Source: Cytophagaceae bacterium (lineage in GTDB: Bacteria; Bacteroidota; Bacteroidia; Cytophagales; Cytophagaceae). Taken from it: a stretch of DNA of 64,000 nucleotides. A program made the translations under genes and the position numbers. Below the pieces are notes generated by a model that ran no database searches, was not told the DNA's origin, and saw only the letters and a list, made by a program, of their open reading frames with translations. The first letter of the stretch is position 1. Every line of letters starts with the position of its first letter. Shown here piece after piece: positions 27,148 through 35,010 of the stretch. The stretch covers positions 1-64,000 of the forward strand of contig JALONM010000010.1 of the NCBI GenBank assembly GCA_025454925.1. The letters run 5' to 3'.

Positions 27148-28209
27148 TCAGTCTTTTTTATGTTTCTCACGGAATTCTTTTGGAGTGCAACCTTCCATGC
27201 TTTTAAAAATACGGTTAAAATGACTAGCGTTAGAATACCCAACCCCATACGCTATTTCCGAAATCATGCGGTCCGACTCCAACATCATCCGCTTGGCTTC
27301 GGTTACCCTTAGTCGGTTTAACGTTTGTTTAAAGGATTCTCCGCTAACTTTTTTTATGTAAAGACCAATGCGCGACACAGAAATTCCCGTTGCCCTTTGT
27401 ATGTCTTCTATACTTAACTCTTGTTCAATATAATGCTGGGTGAGGTATTCAAATATTTTACTGGTTTCCTCATCACTCCTGTTGATAATCTCCTCCGGGG
27501 TATACTGAATCCTAACCGGAGGTTTGAAATACCATCGCTGGTATACTAAAAAACAAACAGAAAGCACCAGGCACGCACTCCAGATAAGGTAGAACCAAAA
27601 GCGGCTGCGACGCAAGGTGATAGAATAAATCTGAATCTCATCCCAAACTTGACGCGGCAATAACTGGCAGGATGAAAAACCAATGTGACGCACATACCTC
27701 AGTTTCGCTGGTTCATCTTCAGCCAGGTAGTGCTTGAAAGCCAATGTCCACCAGGCTGGCACCTGCATTTCCGCCAACGGAATCGAATAGCGCTTTCTTT
27801 TTGCATCAAGGTTTAAATCGTAAACTTTAGGAATAAATGAATTAAAATCTTTTTCGTTGGATTTCTTTCCAATAAAAGACAAATAAACAGGGATCCGTTT
27901 AGCCTTCGCAGGCATTAGCTCTACTTCCAGATTTTCATAGTCCTCCAAGGTGATTGAATCTTGCGGAAACCGAATATTAATGCCGGCAAAAGGGTACTCT
28001 GGGCGGTCCCCTAAGCGGTACCTATAGAATACCGTATCAGCCCCTGATCTAGCCTGAATAAGGGAAGTACCACCACTCAATTGATCCGAAAATGAATGCA
28101 AAGACCCTGAGACGGAGTAATCAGGCCATACCATATGATATAAACCAGCACTTAGCAGCGCGGCTCCGCATATGCCTAAAAGACTGAAATAAAACTTTGT
28201 TGCTGTCAA
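27148..28209 (-). CDS. Membrane-anchored AraC-family regulator with periplasmic sensor domain
   Basis: The 353-residue product starts at TTG, the only usable start codon after an in-frame stop. It has a membrane helix at about 7-25, a beta-rich region at about 30-200 predicted to be periplasmic, a second helix at about 205-226 (FYLIWSACLVLSVCFLVYQ) and a cytoplasmic AraC helix-turn-helix at about 250-350 (LSIEDIQRATGISVSRIGLY; ISEIAYGVGYSNASHFNRIF). The beta region (YPFAGINIRFPQDSITLEDYENLEVEL) resembles a galactose-binding-like or CIA30-type sandwich. It is divergent from the CE2 esterase gene, its probable target. Confidence 0.85.
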   Translation of the reverse strand: MTATKFYFSLLGICGAALLSAGLYHMVWPDYSVSGSLHSFSDQLSGGTSLIQARSGADTVFYRYRLGDRPEYPFAGINIRFPQDSITLEDYENLEVELMPAKAKRIPVYLSFIGKKSNEKDFNSFIPKVYDLNLDAKRKRYSIPLAEMQVPAWWTLAFKHYLAEDEPAKLRYVRHIGFSSCQLLPRQVWDEIQIYSITLRRSRFWFYLIWSACLVLSVCFLVYQRWYFKPPVRIQYTPEEIINRSDEETSKIFEYLTQHYIEQELSIEDIQRATGISVSRIGLYIKKVSGESFKQTLNRLRVTEAKRMMLESDRMISEIAYGVGYSNASHFNRIFKSMEGCTPKEFREKHKKD

Positions 28210-28228
28210 ATGTAAAATTTCGTTTATC

Positions 28229-28236
28229 CAAATATA
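28229..28236 (-). promoter_or_regulatory. -7 box candidate for the araC-like gene
   Basis: TATATTTG on the minus strand matches TAnnTTTG exactly and lies about 20 bp upstream of the TTG start. No -33 TTG at the ideal spacing was found, so support is partial. A second exact match (TACATTTG) overlaps the start codon itself. Confidence 0.4.
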
Positions 28237-28372
28237 ACATTAATTGTCCTTACTGAATAGCCAAACAAATGCCTTTAATCCGCAATCCATGCGATTGAGG
28301 TGCAAAGAAATGGCATAATAAAGCGGATGTTTAGCATTTCGTTAAAAACGTCTATCCACTATCCCTTCGCTC

Positions 28373-28401
28373 TGTTTCATTTGCATCCAACAGATGAAAC
28401 A
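28373..28401 (+). promoter_or_regulatory. 8-bp dyad immediately upstream of the CE2 gene
   Basis: TGTTTCAT at 28373-28380 and ATGAAACA at 28394-28401 form a perfect 8-bp inverted repeat with a 13-bp spacer, ending 8 bp before the ATG. It could be an operator or a 5' UTR hairpin affecting translation. It lies in the 200-bp gap shared with the divergent AraC-type regulator. Confidence 0.45.
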
Positions 28402-28409
28402 TAATCCCC

Positions 28410-29858
28410 ATGAGAACACTTCTTCCGTATTTATTAATTCTTGTCCTATTGAATAAAATTCAAGGACAAACTACTGTATTGGCGAACAATGCCATGCTGC
28501 AATACCAGGGTCGAATCAATTTCAGTAATGCCCTTTCTCCTGTATTTTCCTGGCCAGGAACTTCTGTCAAAATGAAATTTAATGGAACGGCAGTAGCCAT
28601 GTTGATGCAAGATCAGGTAAATGGAGGTCCGGAACGAACCAATTTTTACACCGTGGTAATCGACAACCAAATAGAATCCATCCTTTCGGTTAACCCCACC
28701 AACAACCAATATACCTTGGCGAGTGGACTAGCTGCCGGGCCGCACCTGGTAGAAGTAATCAAACGTACCGAGTCCTCTGTGGGTAATAGCCTGTTTAACG
28801 GATTTGTCATTGACGGTGCCATAGAACCCTTGAACCCTCCTTCGGAACGGCACATGGAAATCGTAGGCGATTCATGGTCGGCCGGATACGGCAATGAATC
28901 TAATCATCAAGCCACGGACCCAGGCATTAACGTAGGCAAATTGCTATCCGCTAATGAAGATCATTATTTCACTTACGGATCTATAATCAGCCGTCGACTC
29001 AATGCACAATTGCATTGTACTGCGTTTTCAGGCAAGGGAATGGCTCGTAATGCTTATGTTCCCGATCCAAACACGATGCCCATACTTTATCAGCGAACAC
29101 AGGCATTTGCCAGCCAACCCACCTGGAACCATTCCAACTTTGAACCAGATTTAACACTCATTTTTTTAGGAACAAATGATTTTGCAGCAGAAGCTAATAC
29201 TCCTGCTTTAGCTCTGGATTCCTCTTTGTATGTGAATTCATATATTGCATTTGTAACACAAGTGAGGACTACCCACCCCCAAACCCATATCCTGATGGTA
29301 TTTGGAGGCTCCGTAAGTGATTACTGGCCTGCCGGAAAAAGATGGCTAAGCCGATGGAGAAACTATATAACCGCGATTAAAAACCATTTCGCCAATGACC
29401 CTTTGCTATCTTCCTTTGAATTATCCCAACAAATGGCTCCTTATGGAGATGACTGGCATCCATCCAAAGCCACACACGAATCCATCGCGAACCAACTTAC
29501 TCCTTTCATTCAGCAGCGAATGGGTTGGAACGGAAGCATTGCCGATTGTATGGGCATATTAGGCGGCACTGCATCGCTGGACAATTGTGGCAATTGTCGG
29601 GGTGGCAATTCTCATTTGGATCCTTGCATGCCCTTGATATTGGATAGTCCTGCTTCCAACAATGATTTCAGCAGTATCCCGGAAGAAGAAATTTTCCAAT
29701 ATGTACTTATGGATGGATCAGGTAAAACTATTTCCACCGGACACTATTCGAAAGAACTTCGCAAACAACTTTCGCTTACACCAGGAATATTTTTCCTTCA
29801 TGTGTACAACAAAGATTCATCACACAGTTTGCGTTTTCTAAACCTTCCAAAGGAATGA
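28410..29858 (+). CDS. Secreted carbohydrate esterase (CE2-like, SGNH hydrolase), probable T9SS cargo
   Basis: The 482-residue protein has a signal peptide ending near KIQGQ, an N-terminal jelly-roll domain (about 25-145) and an SGNH hydrolase domain (about 150-370). Catalytic motifs are visible: IVGDSWSAGYGNE (Ser), LIFLGTNDFAAE (Asn block) and DDWHPSKATH (Asp/His). Jelly roll followed by SGNH is the CE2 acetyl-esterase arrangement, enzymes that deacetylate xylan or mannan. A DCMGILGGTASLDNCGNC linker and a C-terminal beta domain resembling a diverged type A sorting domain follow. It is divergent from the membrane AraC regulator. Confidence 0.85.
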   Translation: MRTLLPYLLILVLLNKIQGQTTVLANNAMLQYQGRINFSNALSPVFSWPGTSVKMKFNGTAVAMLMQDQVNGGPERTNFYTVVIDNQIESILSVNPTNNQYTLASGLAAGPHLVEVIKRTESSVGNSLFNGFVIDGAIEPLNPPSERHMEIVGDSWSAGYGNESNHQATDPGINVGKLLSANEDHYFTYGSIISRRLNAQLHCTAFSGKGMARNAYVPDPNTMPILYQRTQAFASQPTWNHSNFEPDLTLIFLGTNDFAAEANTPALALDSSLYVNSYIAFVTQVRTTHPQTHILMVFGGSVSDYWPAGKRWLSRWRNYITAIKNHFANDPLLSSFELSQQMAPYGDDWHPSKATHESIANQLTPFIQQRMGWNGSIADCMGILGGTASLDNCGNCRGGNSHLDPCMPLILDSPASNNDFSSIPEEEIFQYVLMDGSGKTISTGHYSKELRKQLSLTPGIFFLHVYNKDSSHSLRFLNLPKE

Positions 29859-30005
29859 TGATCATCCCGTATCAAACCATTCTTGCCAACAAATTAAAAT
29901 TTCTTAATAGTAAAACTTAAATGATTCGTCGTTAGCCAACGTAAGAAACAAGTATTGCCCACCACGCTTGCCCGGAGAGGAATATGGCTAAGAATTGGCT
30001 TTCAA

Positions 30006-30054
30006 TAAAGTTTGCAGAAGGCTTTGCAGGAAACCTGCATTTCCTTAAACTTTA
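30006..30054 (+). promoter_or_regulatory. Nested dyad in the hxlR promoter region
   Basis: TAAAGTTT at 30006-30013 pairs with AAACTTTA at 30047-30054, and inside it TGCAGG at 30025-30030 pairs with CCTGCA at 30034-30039. TTTG at 30023-30026 and TAAACTTTAG at 30046-30055 are 19 bp apart and could be the -33 and -7 boxes. The dyad would then cover the promoter, as expected for an autoregulatory HxlR operator. Inference from sequence only. Confidence 0.5.
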
Positions 30055-30073
30055 GTCTGGCATTCTTGTTTAT

Positions 30074-30409
30074 ATGAAAAAATGGATGGATATGGACGTA
30101 ATCATAAAAGAAGTTTCGTATACGGAACTGTTCAAAGTAATCGGAGCCAAGTGGTCTTCGGGTATTATTCTGGAAATTAACAAAGGCAACCAACGTTTTG
30201 CTGCCATTCAGAAAGCATTACCCGGAATTACTAAAAAATCACTTTCCAGAGAGTTACGCAAACTTGAGGAATTTCGTTTGATCGTGCGTCATGTTGAGCG
30301 CGACACGGTGCAACACATACACTATACTCTAACTCCTCCAGGGGAGCAGTTGATTCCAATTATCAATGGAATACAGAAGTGGATCGAAGATAATTATCAT
30401 CACCAATAA
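30074..30409 (+). CDS. HxlR-family transcriptional regulator
   Basis: The 111-residue product is a single HxlR winged helix. IGAKWSSGIILEINKGNQRFAAIQKALPGITKKSLSRELRKLEEFRLI is the typical core (W-S, then GITKKSLSRELRKLE as recognition helix), followed by the wing VERDTVQHIHYTLTPPG. These small dimeric regulators usually control a neighbouring oxidoreductase or membrane gene. Here the nearest genes are the convergent DUF2306 and acidic-protein pair. A strong terminator follows. Confidence 0.9.
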   Translation: MKKWMDMDVIIKEVSYTELFKVIGAKWSSGIILEINKGNQRFAAIQKALPGITKKSLSRELRKLEEFRLIVRHVERDTVQHIHYTLTPPGEQLIPIINGIQKWIEDNYHHQ

Positions 30410-30433
30410 GGTAAAAACTGTGCCTATCAAGTG

Positions 30434-30476
30434 CGGCAATACCCGGATTTTCAGGACCAGGGTATTGCCGTTTTTC
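30434..30476 (+). terminator. Rho-independent terminator after hxlR
   Basis: CGGCAATACCC and GGGTATTGCCG form an 11-bp perfect stem with a 15-nt loop, then TTTTTCTTT. It lies 24 bp past the stop codon. Confidence 0.92.
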
Positions 30477-30575
30477 TTTGATTGAAGTAGAATCTCCCTG
30501 CACTTAAATCACCGGACTACTCAATATTAAGTCAAGAAAAGAACCTGGCCTTATCCAATACTCCACCTTGATTTC

Positions 30576-31118
30576 TTACTTTTTTGTTTCCAGTTTAGCC
30601 TCCGGAGTGGGCATTGTATACGCCGTTACCGCTGGATACTCTTCCAATGGCATATAATGCATGCCACGAGAATACATCTCTGGCCTGATACGCATTTTTT
30701 TGGTGCTCACCTTTTTGGTTCTGAACTTTTTAGGATTTACCAGTTTTTTAGTTTCCATCACTTTCTTTTTGGTTTGCTCTTCCTTTTTCTCATCATTGGG
30801 AAACTCATCCCGGCTTGATTCAGACTCCTCCGTGACTGATGCCTGGCGATCCTTATCTTTCGCAGAATCATGATTAGAATCAGTGGAAGATGTTACTTGT
30901 TCCCGAGAAGTTTCTTTGGACCGACGTCCAGGATTCTCGGAAGCTGATGGTGAATCGGCAGATTCGGTAACGGAGGCCTCAGTGCGTTCCCCTTCCGGGA
31001 TTTCTTCCAAACGTACATAGGTGTCTGCACTTTCAGTATACATTGCCGGTACTACCCAGAATGCAGAAACAGAAACAACGGCTAGCCCTACAAGGCCTAA
31101 GGTGATTAACTTTTTCAT
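30576..31118 (-). CDS. Small exported charged protein of unknown function
   Basis: The 180-residue product is not recognised. It begins with a hydrophobic segment (LITLGLVGLAVVSVSAFWVV) that could be a signal peptide or membrane anchor. A Ser/Glu/Asp-rich stretch at about 28-110 follows (EEIPEGERTEASVTESAD), then a Lys/Thr-rich basic stretch (KKVMETKKLVNPKKFRTKK) and a short Tyr/Met/Pro tail. This acidic-then-basic low-complexity pattern suggests a disordered envelope protein. Its start overlaps the DUF2306 stop by 4 nt (ATGA), so the two are translationally coupled. Confidence 0.65.
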   Translation of the reverse strand: MKKLITLGLVGLAVVSVSAFWVVPAMYTESADTYVRLEEIPEGERTEASVTESADSPSASENPGRRSKETSREQVTSSTDSNHDSAKDKDRQASVTEESESSRDEFPNDEKKEEQTKKKVMETKKLVNPKKFRTKKVSTKKMRIRPEMYSRGMHYMPLEEYPAVTAYTMPTPEAKLETKK

Positions 31119-31807
31119 ACGATAGAATGGTTTGAGGTAAAACGATGTGTTGAATTAGTTTTAGATGTATTTTTAAGAGAGGTAATCCATACGATGGCTA
31201 ATTCTGCCAGGAAAGAATTTAACAGTAAACTCATCCATTGCGACATGGCATAATTTTGTTCATATGGAATTTGAACGAAGAAGAATAAAATATGCAACAA
31301 GCGAAAACTCAATACTGCAGCCATCATGGCGTAACTTCGAATCATGGCATTTCTGTGCAAGGTCATTTGTCCGTTCTGTGCAGCTCTCCAACCCTGCCAG
31401 GTAAAAAATCCGAATGCCAAGGCCTGTGCTAAAAATCCGATTTGTGTCGCTAGACCTCCTTTGGCATACAAGGCCAGGTAAATTCCGGTAGGAAGAATCA
31501 GGTATAAACCAAGTTTAACATACCAATTCCCCACCAAGGCATGTATCCGTGTACTGATGTTACATTTTTTACCTAAAAACGATATCAAAGGAATGGCCAG
31601 TACCACGACTCCTGCTACTACATGGGAGTACAAGGAAATTTTCCATAGTATATCTTGCTCTGCCTCCCGCTTTTCAGGTAAAATCCCATAATCAGGGTCC
31701 ATGGTCCAATACAACAATGCATTGTGGCTTAACAAATAACTACAAAAGATCGTAGGCAACCAGAGGGCCAGCGTCAAGATAGAATCAATACTTCGTAGGA
31801 TCTTCAT
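31115..31807 (-). CDS. DUF2306-like integral membrane protein
   Basis: The 230-residue protein has about six membrane helices. SLYSHVVAGVVVLAIPLISFL and RIHALVGNWYVKLGLYLILPTGIYLALYA contain the His residues spaced as in DUF2306 proteins, and LHRNAMIRSYAMMAAVLSFRLLHILFFF continues the pattern. The paired His on helices hint at haem or metal binding, but no function is established. The downstream overlapping gene encodes the charged exported protein. The convergent HxlR gene may be its regulator, inferred from position only. Confidence 0.75.
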   Translation of the reverse strand: MKILRSIDSILTLALWLPTIFCSYLLSHNALLYWTMDPDYGILPEKREAEQDILWKISLYSHVVAGVVVLAIPLISFLGKKCNISTRIHALVGNWYVKLGLYLILPTGIYLALYAKGGLATQIGFLAQALAFGFFTWQGWRAAQNGQMTLHRNAMIRSYAMMAAVLSFRLLHILFFFVQIPYEQNYAMSQWMSLLLNSFLAELAIVWITSLKNTSKTNSTHRFTSNHSIV

Positions 31808-32116
31808 AGGAAGTTTGTTTGTACGAATGTACGATTCTGAATATCCTGCGTTGGCTGCAATGAGTCAAACGGAGGTTTGGATGAGTCTAAAGCCCGGTCA
31901 AATGAGTTTGATTGAAACCCAGATTGTCAACTCCCTAGGCATTGCGCCTTGCAAAACCAAGGATACAGCCCCCCAATAACAATAAAAAAATGCCAACCTA
32001 CGATTTAACCATTCCATCCAAGCGGTCTAGGTTTCATGCCTCCCGACAGCAGCCTGTGCTTCCTGGTACATGTTGACCTGCCTGGCATCTCTTTTTTTTG
32101 TACCTTCGGAATTACC
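31808..32116. other. Divergent intergenic region, DUF2306 / hrpB
   Basis: This 309-bp gap has no convincing gene. Close to hrpB, a run of eight T and a G is followed by TACCTTCG at 32101-32108, a one-mismatch version of the Bacteroidota -7 box, placing a start of transcription only a few bases before the ATG at 32117. That argues against the longer reading frame that would begin at 32036. Nothing else stands out. Confidence 0.5.
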
Positions 32117-34600
32117 ATGAGTGCCCAATTACCCATATTTGAAGTACTGGAGGAACTGAAAGAGCAGCTCCGGCATCAATCTGCCGTTATAGTGCAAGCA
32201 GCCCCAGGAGCGGGAAAAAGTACGGTTATTCCCTTGCAGTTATTGCATGAGCCCTGGCTGGAAGGAAAAAAAATCCTGATGCTGGAACCCCGCCGCATCG
32301 CTGCCAGGGCGGTAGCCACGCGCATGGCATCTACCTTGGGTGAAGAAGTTGGAAAAACAGTAGGGTACCGCATTCGGTTCGAACAAAAAATCAGTAAGGA
32401 TACGCGCATCGAAGTGGTTACGGAAGGTATTCTGACCCGGATGTTACAAGAAGATCCGGCTCTGGAAGAAGCAGGGATAGTCATTTTTGATGAATTCCAC
32501 GAACGAAGTTTACATGCCGATGTTTCATTGGCTTTGTTGCGTGAGTCTCAATCGGTGTTAAGACCTGGCTTGCGCTTACTCCTCATGTCGGCGACGTTCG
32601 ACAGTCAACGCATAGCAGGATTTCTGAACAATGCCCCGGTGGTAAAAAGCGCCGGGAGGCAATTTCCGGTGCGCATGGAATACCTAGCGCCCGATGAAAA
32701 CGAATCTTTGGTACAACAAATGACCAGGCTTATCCGACAAGCCTGGTATGCGGAAGAAGGCGATATGCTTGTATTTTTGCCGGGTGCCGGAGAGATACAC
32801 CGAACGCAAGAGATCCTGAGCGGCAGCTTACCAGAGGCCACTCTATTCCCCTTATATGGTGAATTGAGCGGAAAAGAACAAGACAGAGCCTTACTGCCAC
32901 ACCCGGATGGAAAGCGGAAAATTGTATTGGCCACTTCCATTGCCGAAACCTCGTTGACCATTGAGGGAATCAAAATTGTAGTAGACAGCGGATGGTCGAG
33001 GGTTTCCAGGTTTGATCCTAAATCAGGTTTCACACGATTAGAAACTAGTCCGGTTACACAAGATGCCGCTGATCAACGAGCAGGACGAGCAGGACGACTA
33101 GGACCCGGCGTTTGTTATCGTAACTGGAGCAAAGGCGCTCACCAATACCTCGCACCAGAGCGCAAACCAGAAATATTGGAAGCCGATGTTAGCAGCCTGC
33201 TCCTGGAATTAGCACAATGGGGCATTACTCACGTAGGACATTTGTCCTGGTTGGATGCTCCGCCCTCCAGCGCTGTATCGCAGGCACAACGCTTACTGCT
33301 GGACTTAGGAGCCATAGAACCTTCCGGAACAATTACAAAGCTTGGCAAGACCATTGTTAAATGGCCGGCTCACCCACGTATTGGAACCATGCTGATGCAA
33401 GCCCAGCGTAAAGGGCTAAGCGCCCTTGCTTGCGATGTAGCGGCAGTGTTGGAAGAAAAGGATCCGCTTCCGCGGGAGCAAGGCGCTGACATTTCCTTGC
33501 GACTTGAGTTACTCAGAAAATTCCGGCAAAAAATTCCTGTTCAGGCAGAGCGGAGTACACTGGAACGCATTGAACGCAGTGCCCAGCATTGGTGTCAATT
33601 ATTGAATGTAAACAAAGAAATTACACCGCCAGATCCGTATGATGTTGGGCTTTTACTTTCCTATGCTTTCCCGGAACGCATAGCCAAAAAAAATGACAAG
33701 CAGGGTTTCCGGCTGGCAAACGGAAAACCAGCACGGCTGGCCTACTCGTACGATCCGCTCAATGAACTTCCGTGGCTGGTAGCAGCGCAATTAGATGCCG
33801 GAACGCAAGAAGGAAAAATTTTCTCTGCTGCTCCCTTTGATCCTAAACAAGTGGAAGACCAATTGACCAATCAGGAGTTCATTTCCTGGGATTACCAGAA
33901 AGGACAGCTCCTGGCACGCATGGAGCGAAGATTGGGATCCATTGTGGTAGATAGCACCCCCATCCTTTCAATACCAGAAGAAACCAAATTAGAGCTGCTG
34001 GCAGACGTTGTTAAAAAAGAAAAATGGCTATTGTTCGATAATAGCGCTGCGGTTGATAATTTAGTAGCACGCGTAGAAAGCCTTCGCCTATGGAGGCCTT
34101 CCGAAGCGTGGCCGGAATTTTCCAAAGAAGCATTGTGCGCGCATCCCCTCGATTGGATTGGGCCTTATGTTTCTGAAATAAAAAAACGGGATGACTTTAA
34201 AAAATTAGACCTCTACACCATCCTTCACTCCTACTTAAGCTGGGAACAACAGCAAGCTTTACAAAAACTTGCTCCACCAGGCATTGAAGTTCCAAGCGGC
34301 TTCCACGTTCCCTTGCAATACAAAGAAGATGGCAGCGATCCGGTGCTGGCAGTAAGACTTCAGGAGTTATTTGGCTTACCAGAAACCCCAACCGTTAATG
34401 AAGGCAGAACCCAGGTATTACTCCACCTTTTATCTCCTGGCTATAAACCAGTTCAAGTAACGCAAGACCTGAAAAGTTTCTGGAACAATACCTATCAGGA
34501 AGTTCGAAAAGAGTTGAAAATCCGCTACCCTAAGCACTCCTGGCCCGAAGACCCCTGGACCGCAGAGGCGGTGAGAGGAGTAAAAAAGAGAACCAGTTGA
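32117..34600 (+). CDS. hrpB: ATP-dependent DEAH-box helicase HrpB
   Basis: From the ATG at 32117 the protein has 827 residues and begins MSAQLPIFEVLEELKEQL. Motif I is QAAPGAGKST, the Walker B box is DEFH (IVIFDEFHERS), motif III LLMSATFD, and motifs V/VI TSIAETSLTIEGI and DQRAGRAGRLGPG follow. A helicase-associated domain and the HrpB-specific C-terminal region (about 680-820) are present, ending in HSWPEDPWTAEAVRG. HrpB is a DExH helicase of the HrpA/Prp22 relatives with a poorly defined RNA-related role. It stands alone, with the ArsR operon 89 bp downstream. Confidence 0.93.
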   Translation: MSAQLPIFEVLEELKEQLRHQSAVIVQAAPGAGKSTVIPLQLLHEPWLEGKKILMLEPRRIAARAVATRMASTLGEEVGKTVGYRIRFEQKISKDTRIEVVTEGILTRMLQEDPALEEAGIVIFDEFHERSLHADVSLALLRESQSVLRPGLRLLLMSATFDSQRIAGFLNNAPVVKSAGRQFPVRMEYLAPDENESLVQQMTRLIRQAWYAEEGDMLVFLPGAGEIHRTQEILSGSLPEATLFPLYGELSGKEQDRALLPHPDGKRKIVLATSIAETSLTIEGIKIVVDSGWSRVSRFDPKSGFTRLETSPVTQDAADQRAGRAGRLGPGVCYRNWSKGAHQYLAPERKPEILEADVSSLLLELAQWGITHVGHLSWLDAPPSSAVSQAQRLLLDLGAIEPSGTITKLGKTIVKWPAHPRIGTMLMQAQRKGLSALACDVAAVLEEKDPLPREQGADISLRLELLRKFRQKIPVQAERSTLERIERSAQHWCQLLNVNKEITPPDPYDVGLLLSYAFPERIAKKNDKQGFRLANGKPARLAYSYDPLNELPWLVAAQLDAGTQEGKIFSAAPFDPKQVEDQLTNQEFISWDYQKGQLLARMERRLGSIVVDSTPILSIPEETKLELLADVVKKEKWLLFDNSAAVDNLVARVESLRLWRPSEAWPEFSKEALCAHPLDWIGPYVSEIKKRDDFKKLDLYTILHSYLSWEQQQALQKLAPPGIEVPSGFHVPLQYKEDGSDPVLAVRLQELFGLPETPTVNEGRTQVLLHLLSPGYKPVQVTQDLKSFWNNTYQEVRKELKIRYPKHSWPEDPWTAEAVRGVKKRTS

Positions 34601-34639
34601 AGCATTCCCCTTTTCTACATAACATTTTTTTACGCATCC

Positions 34640-34687
34640 TTTGCGCAACCAAATAGTTTCACTTATTTTTGCAACCAAACGGTTTCA
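34640..34687 (+). promoter_or_regulatory. ArsR operon promoter with two overlapping operators
   Basis: TTTG at 34640-34643 and TATTTTTG at 34664-34671 are 20 bp apart and match the Bacteroidota consensus exactly. Two 17-bp direct repeats, GCAACCAAATAGTTTCA at 34645-34661 and GCAACCAAACGGTTTCA at 34671-34687, differ at two positions. Each centres on an AAC-N6-GTT dyad. The first fills the spacer between -33 and -7 and the second covers the start of transcription up to the ATG, an arrangement expected for autorepression. Confidence 0.75.
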
Positions 34688-34689
34688 AA

Positions 34690-35010
34690 ATGAAAAGAGA
34701 TGTATTTCAAGCCATCGCAGACCCTACACGCCGGGCTATTATTCTTTTATTGGCTACACAGGCTTTAACCCCTAATGCGCTGGCAGAGCATTTCGACACC
34801 ACGCGGCAAGCGGTTTCCAAACATATACGAATACTTACAGAATGCGAAGTAGTAAAACAGGAGAAACAAGGGAGAGAAATCTATTATCATATCAATCAAA
34901 AAAAATTAAAAGATATTGAAACGTGGCTTGAAAAATTTAAACACTTGCTTCAACAACGTTTTAATCAATTGGACGATGTTTTAATTCAACTTAAGAAAAA
35001 TAAAAAATGA
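34690..35010 (+). CDS. ArsR-family regulator of an AHSA1-type operon
   Basis: From the ATG at 34690 the product has 106 residues: MKRDVFQAIADPTRRAIILLLA, then the winged helix TPNALAEHFDTTRQAVSKHIRIL and the wing EVVKQEKQGREIYYH. There are no metal-binding Cys pairs, so it belongs to the metal-independent ArsR/SdpR-like group commonly paired with AHSA1 proteins. An extension to 34669 would run through the promoter and was rejected. The stop overlaps the start of the next gene (ATGA). Confidence 0.92.
   Translation: MKRDVFQAIADPTRRAIILLLATQALTPNALAEHFDTTRQAVSKHIRILTECEVVKQEKQGREIYYHINQKKLKDIETWLEKFKHLLQQRFNQLDDVLIQLKKNKK

Noticed and set aside
32036-32116. N-terminal extension of HrpB
   Set aside because: The extra 27 codons cover a T-run and a TACCTTCG -7-like box, and the helicase similarity begins at the ATG at 32117.
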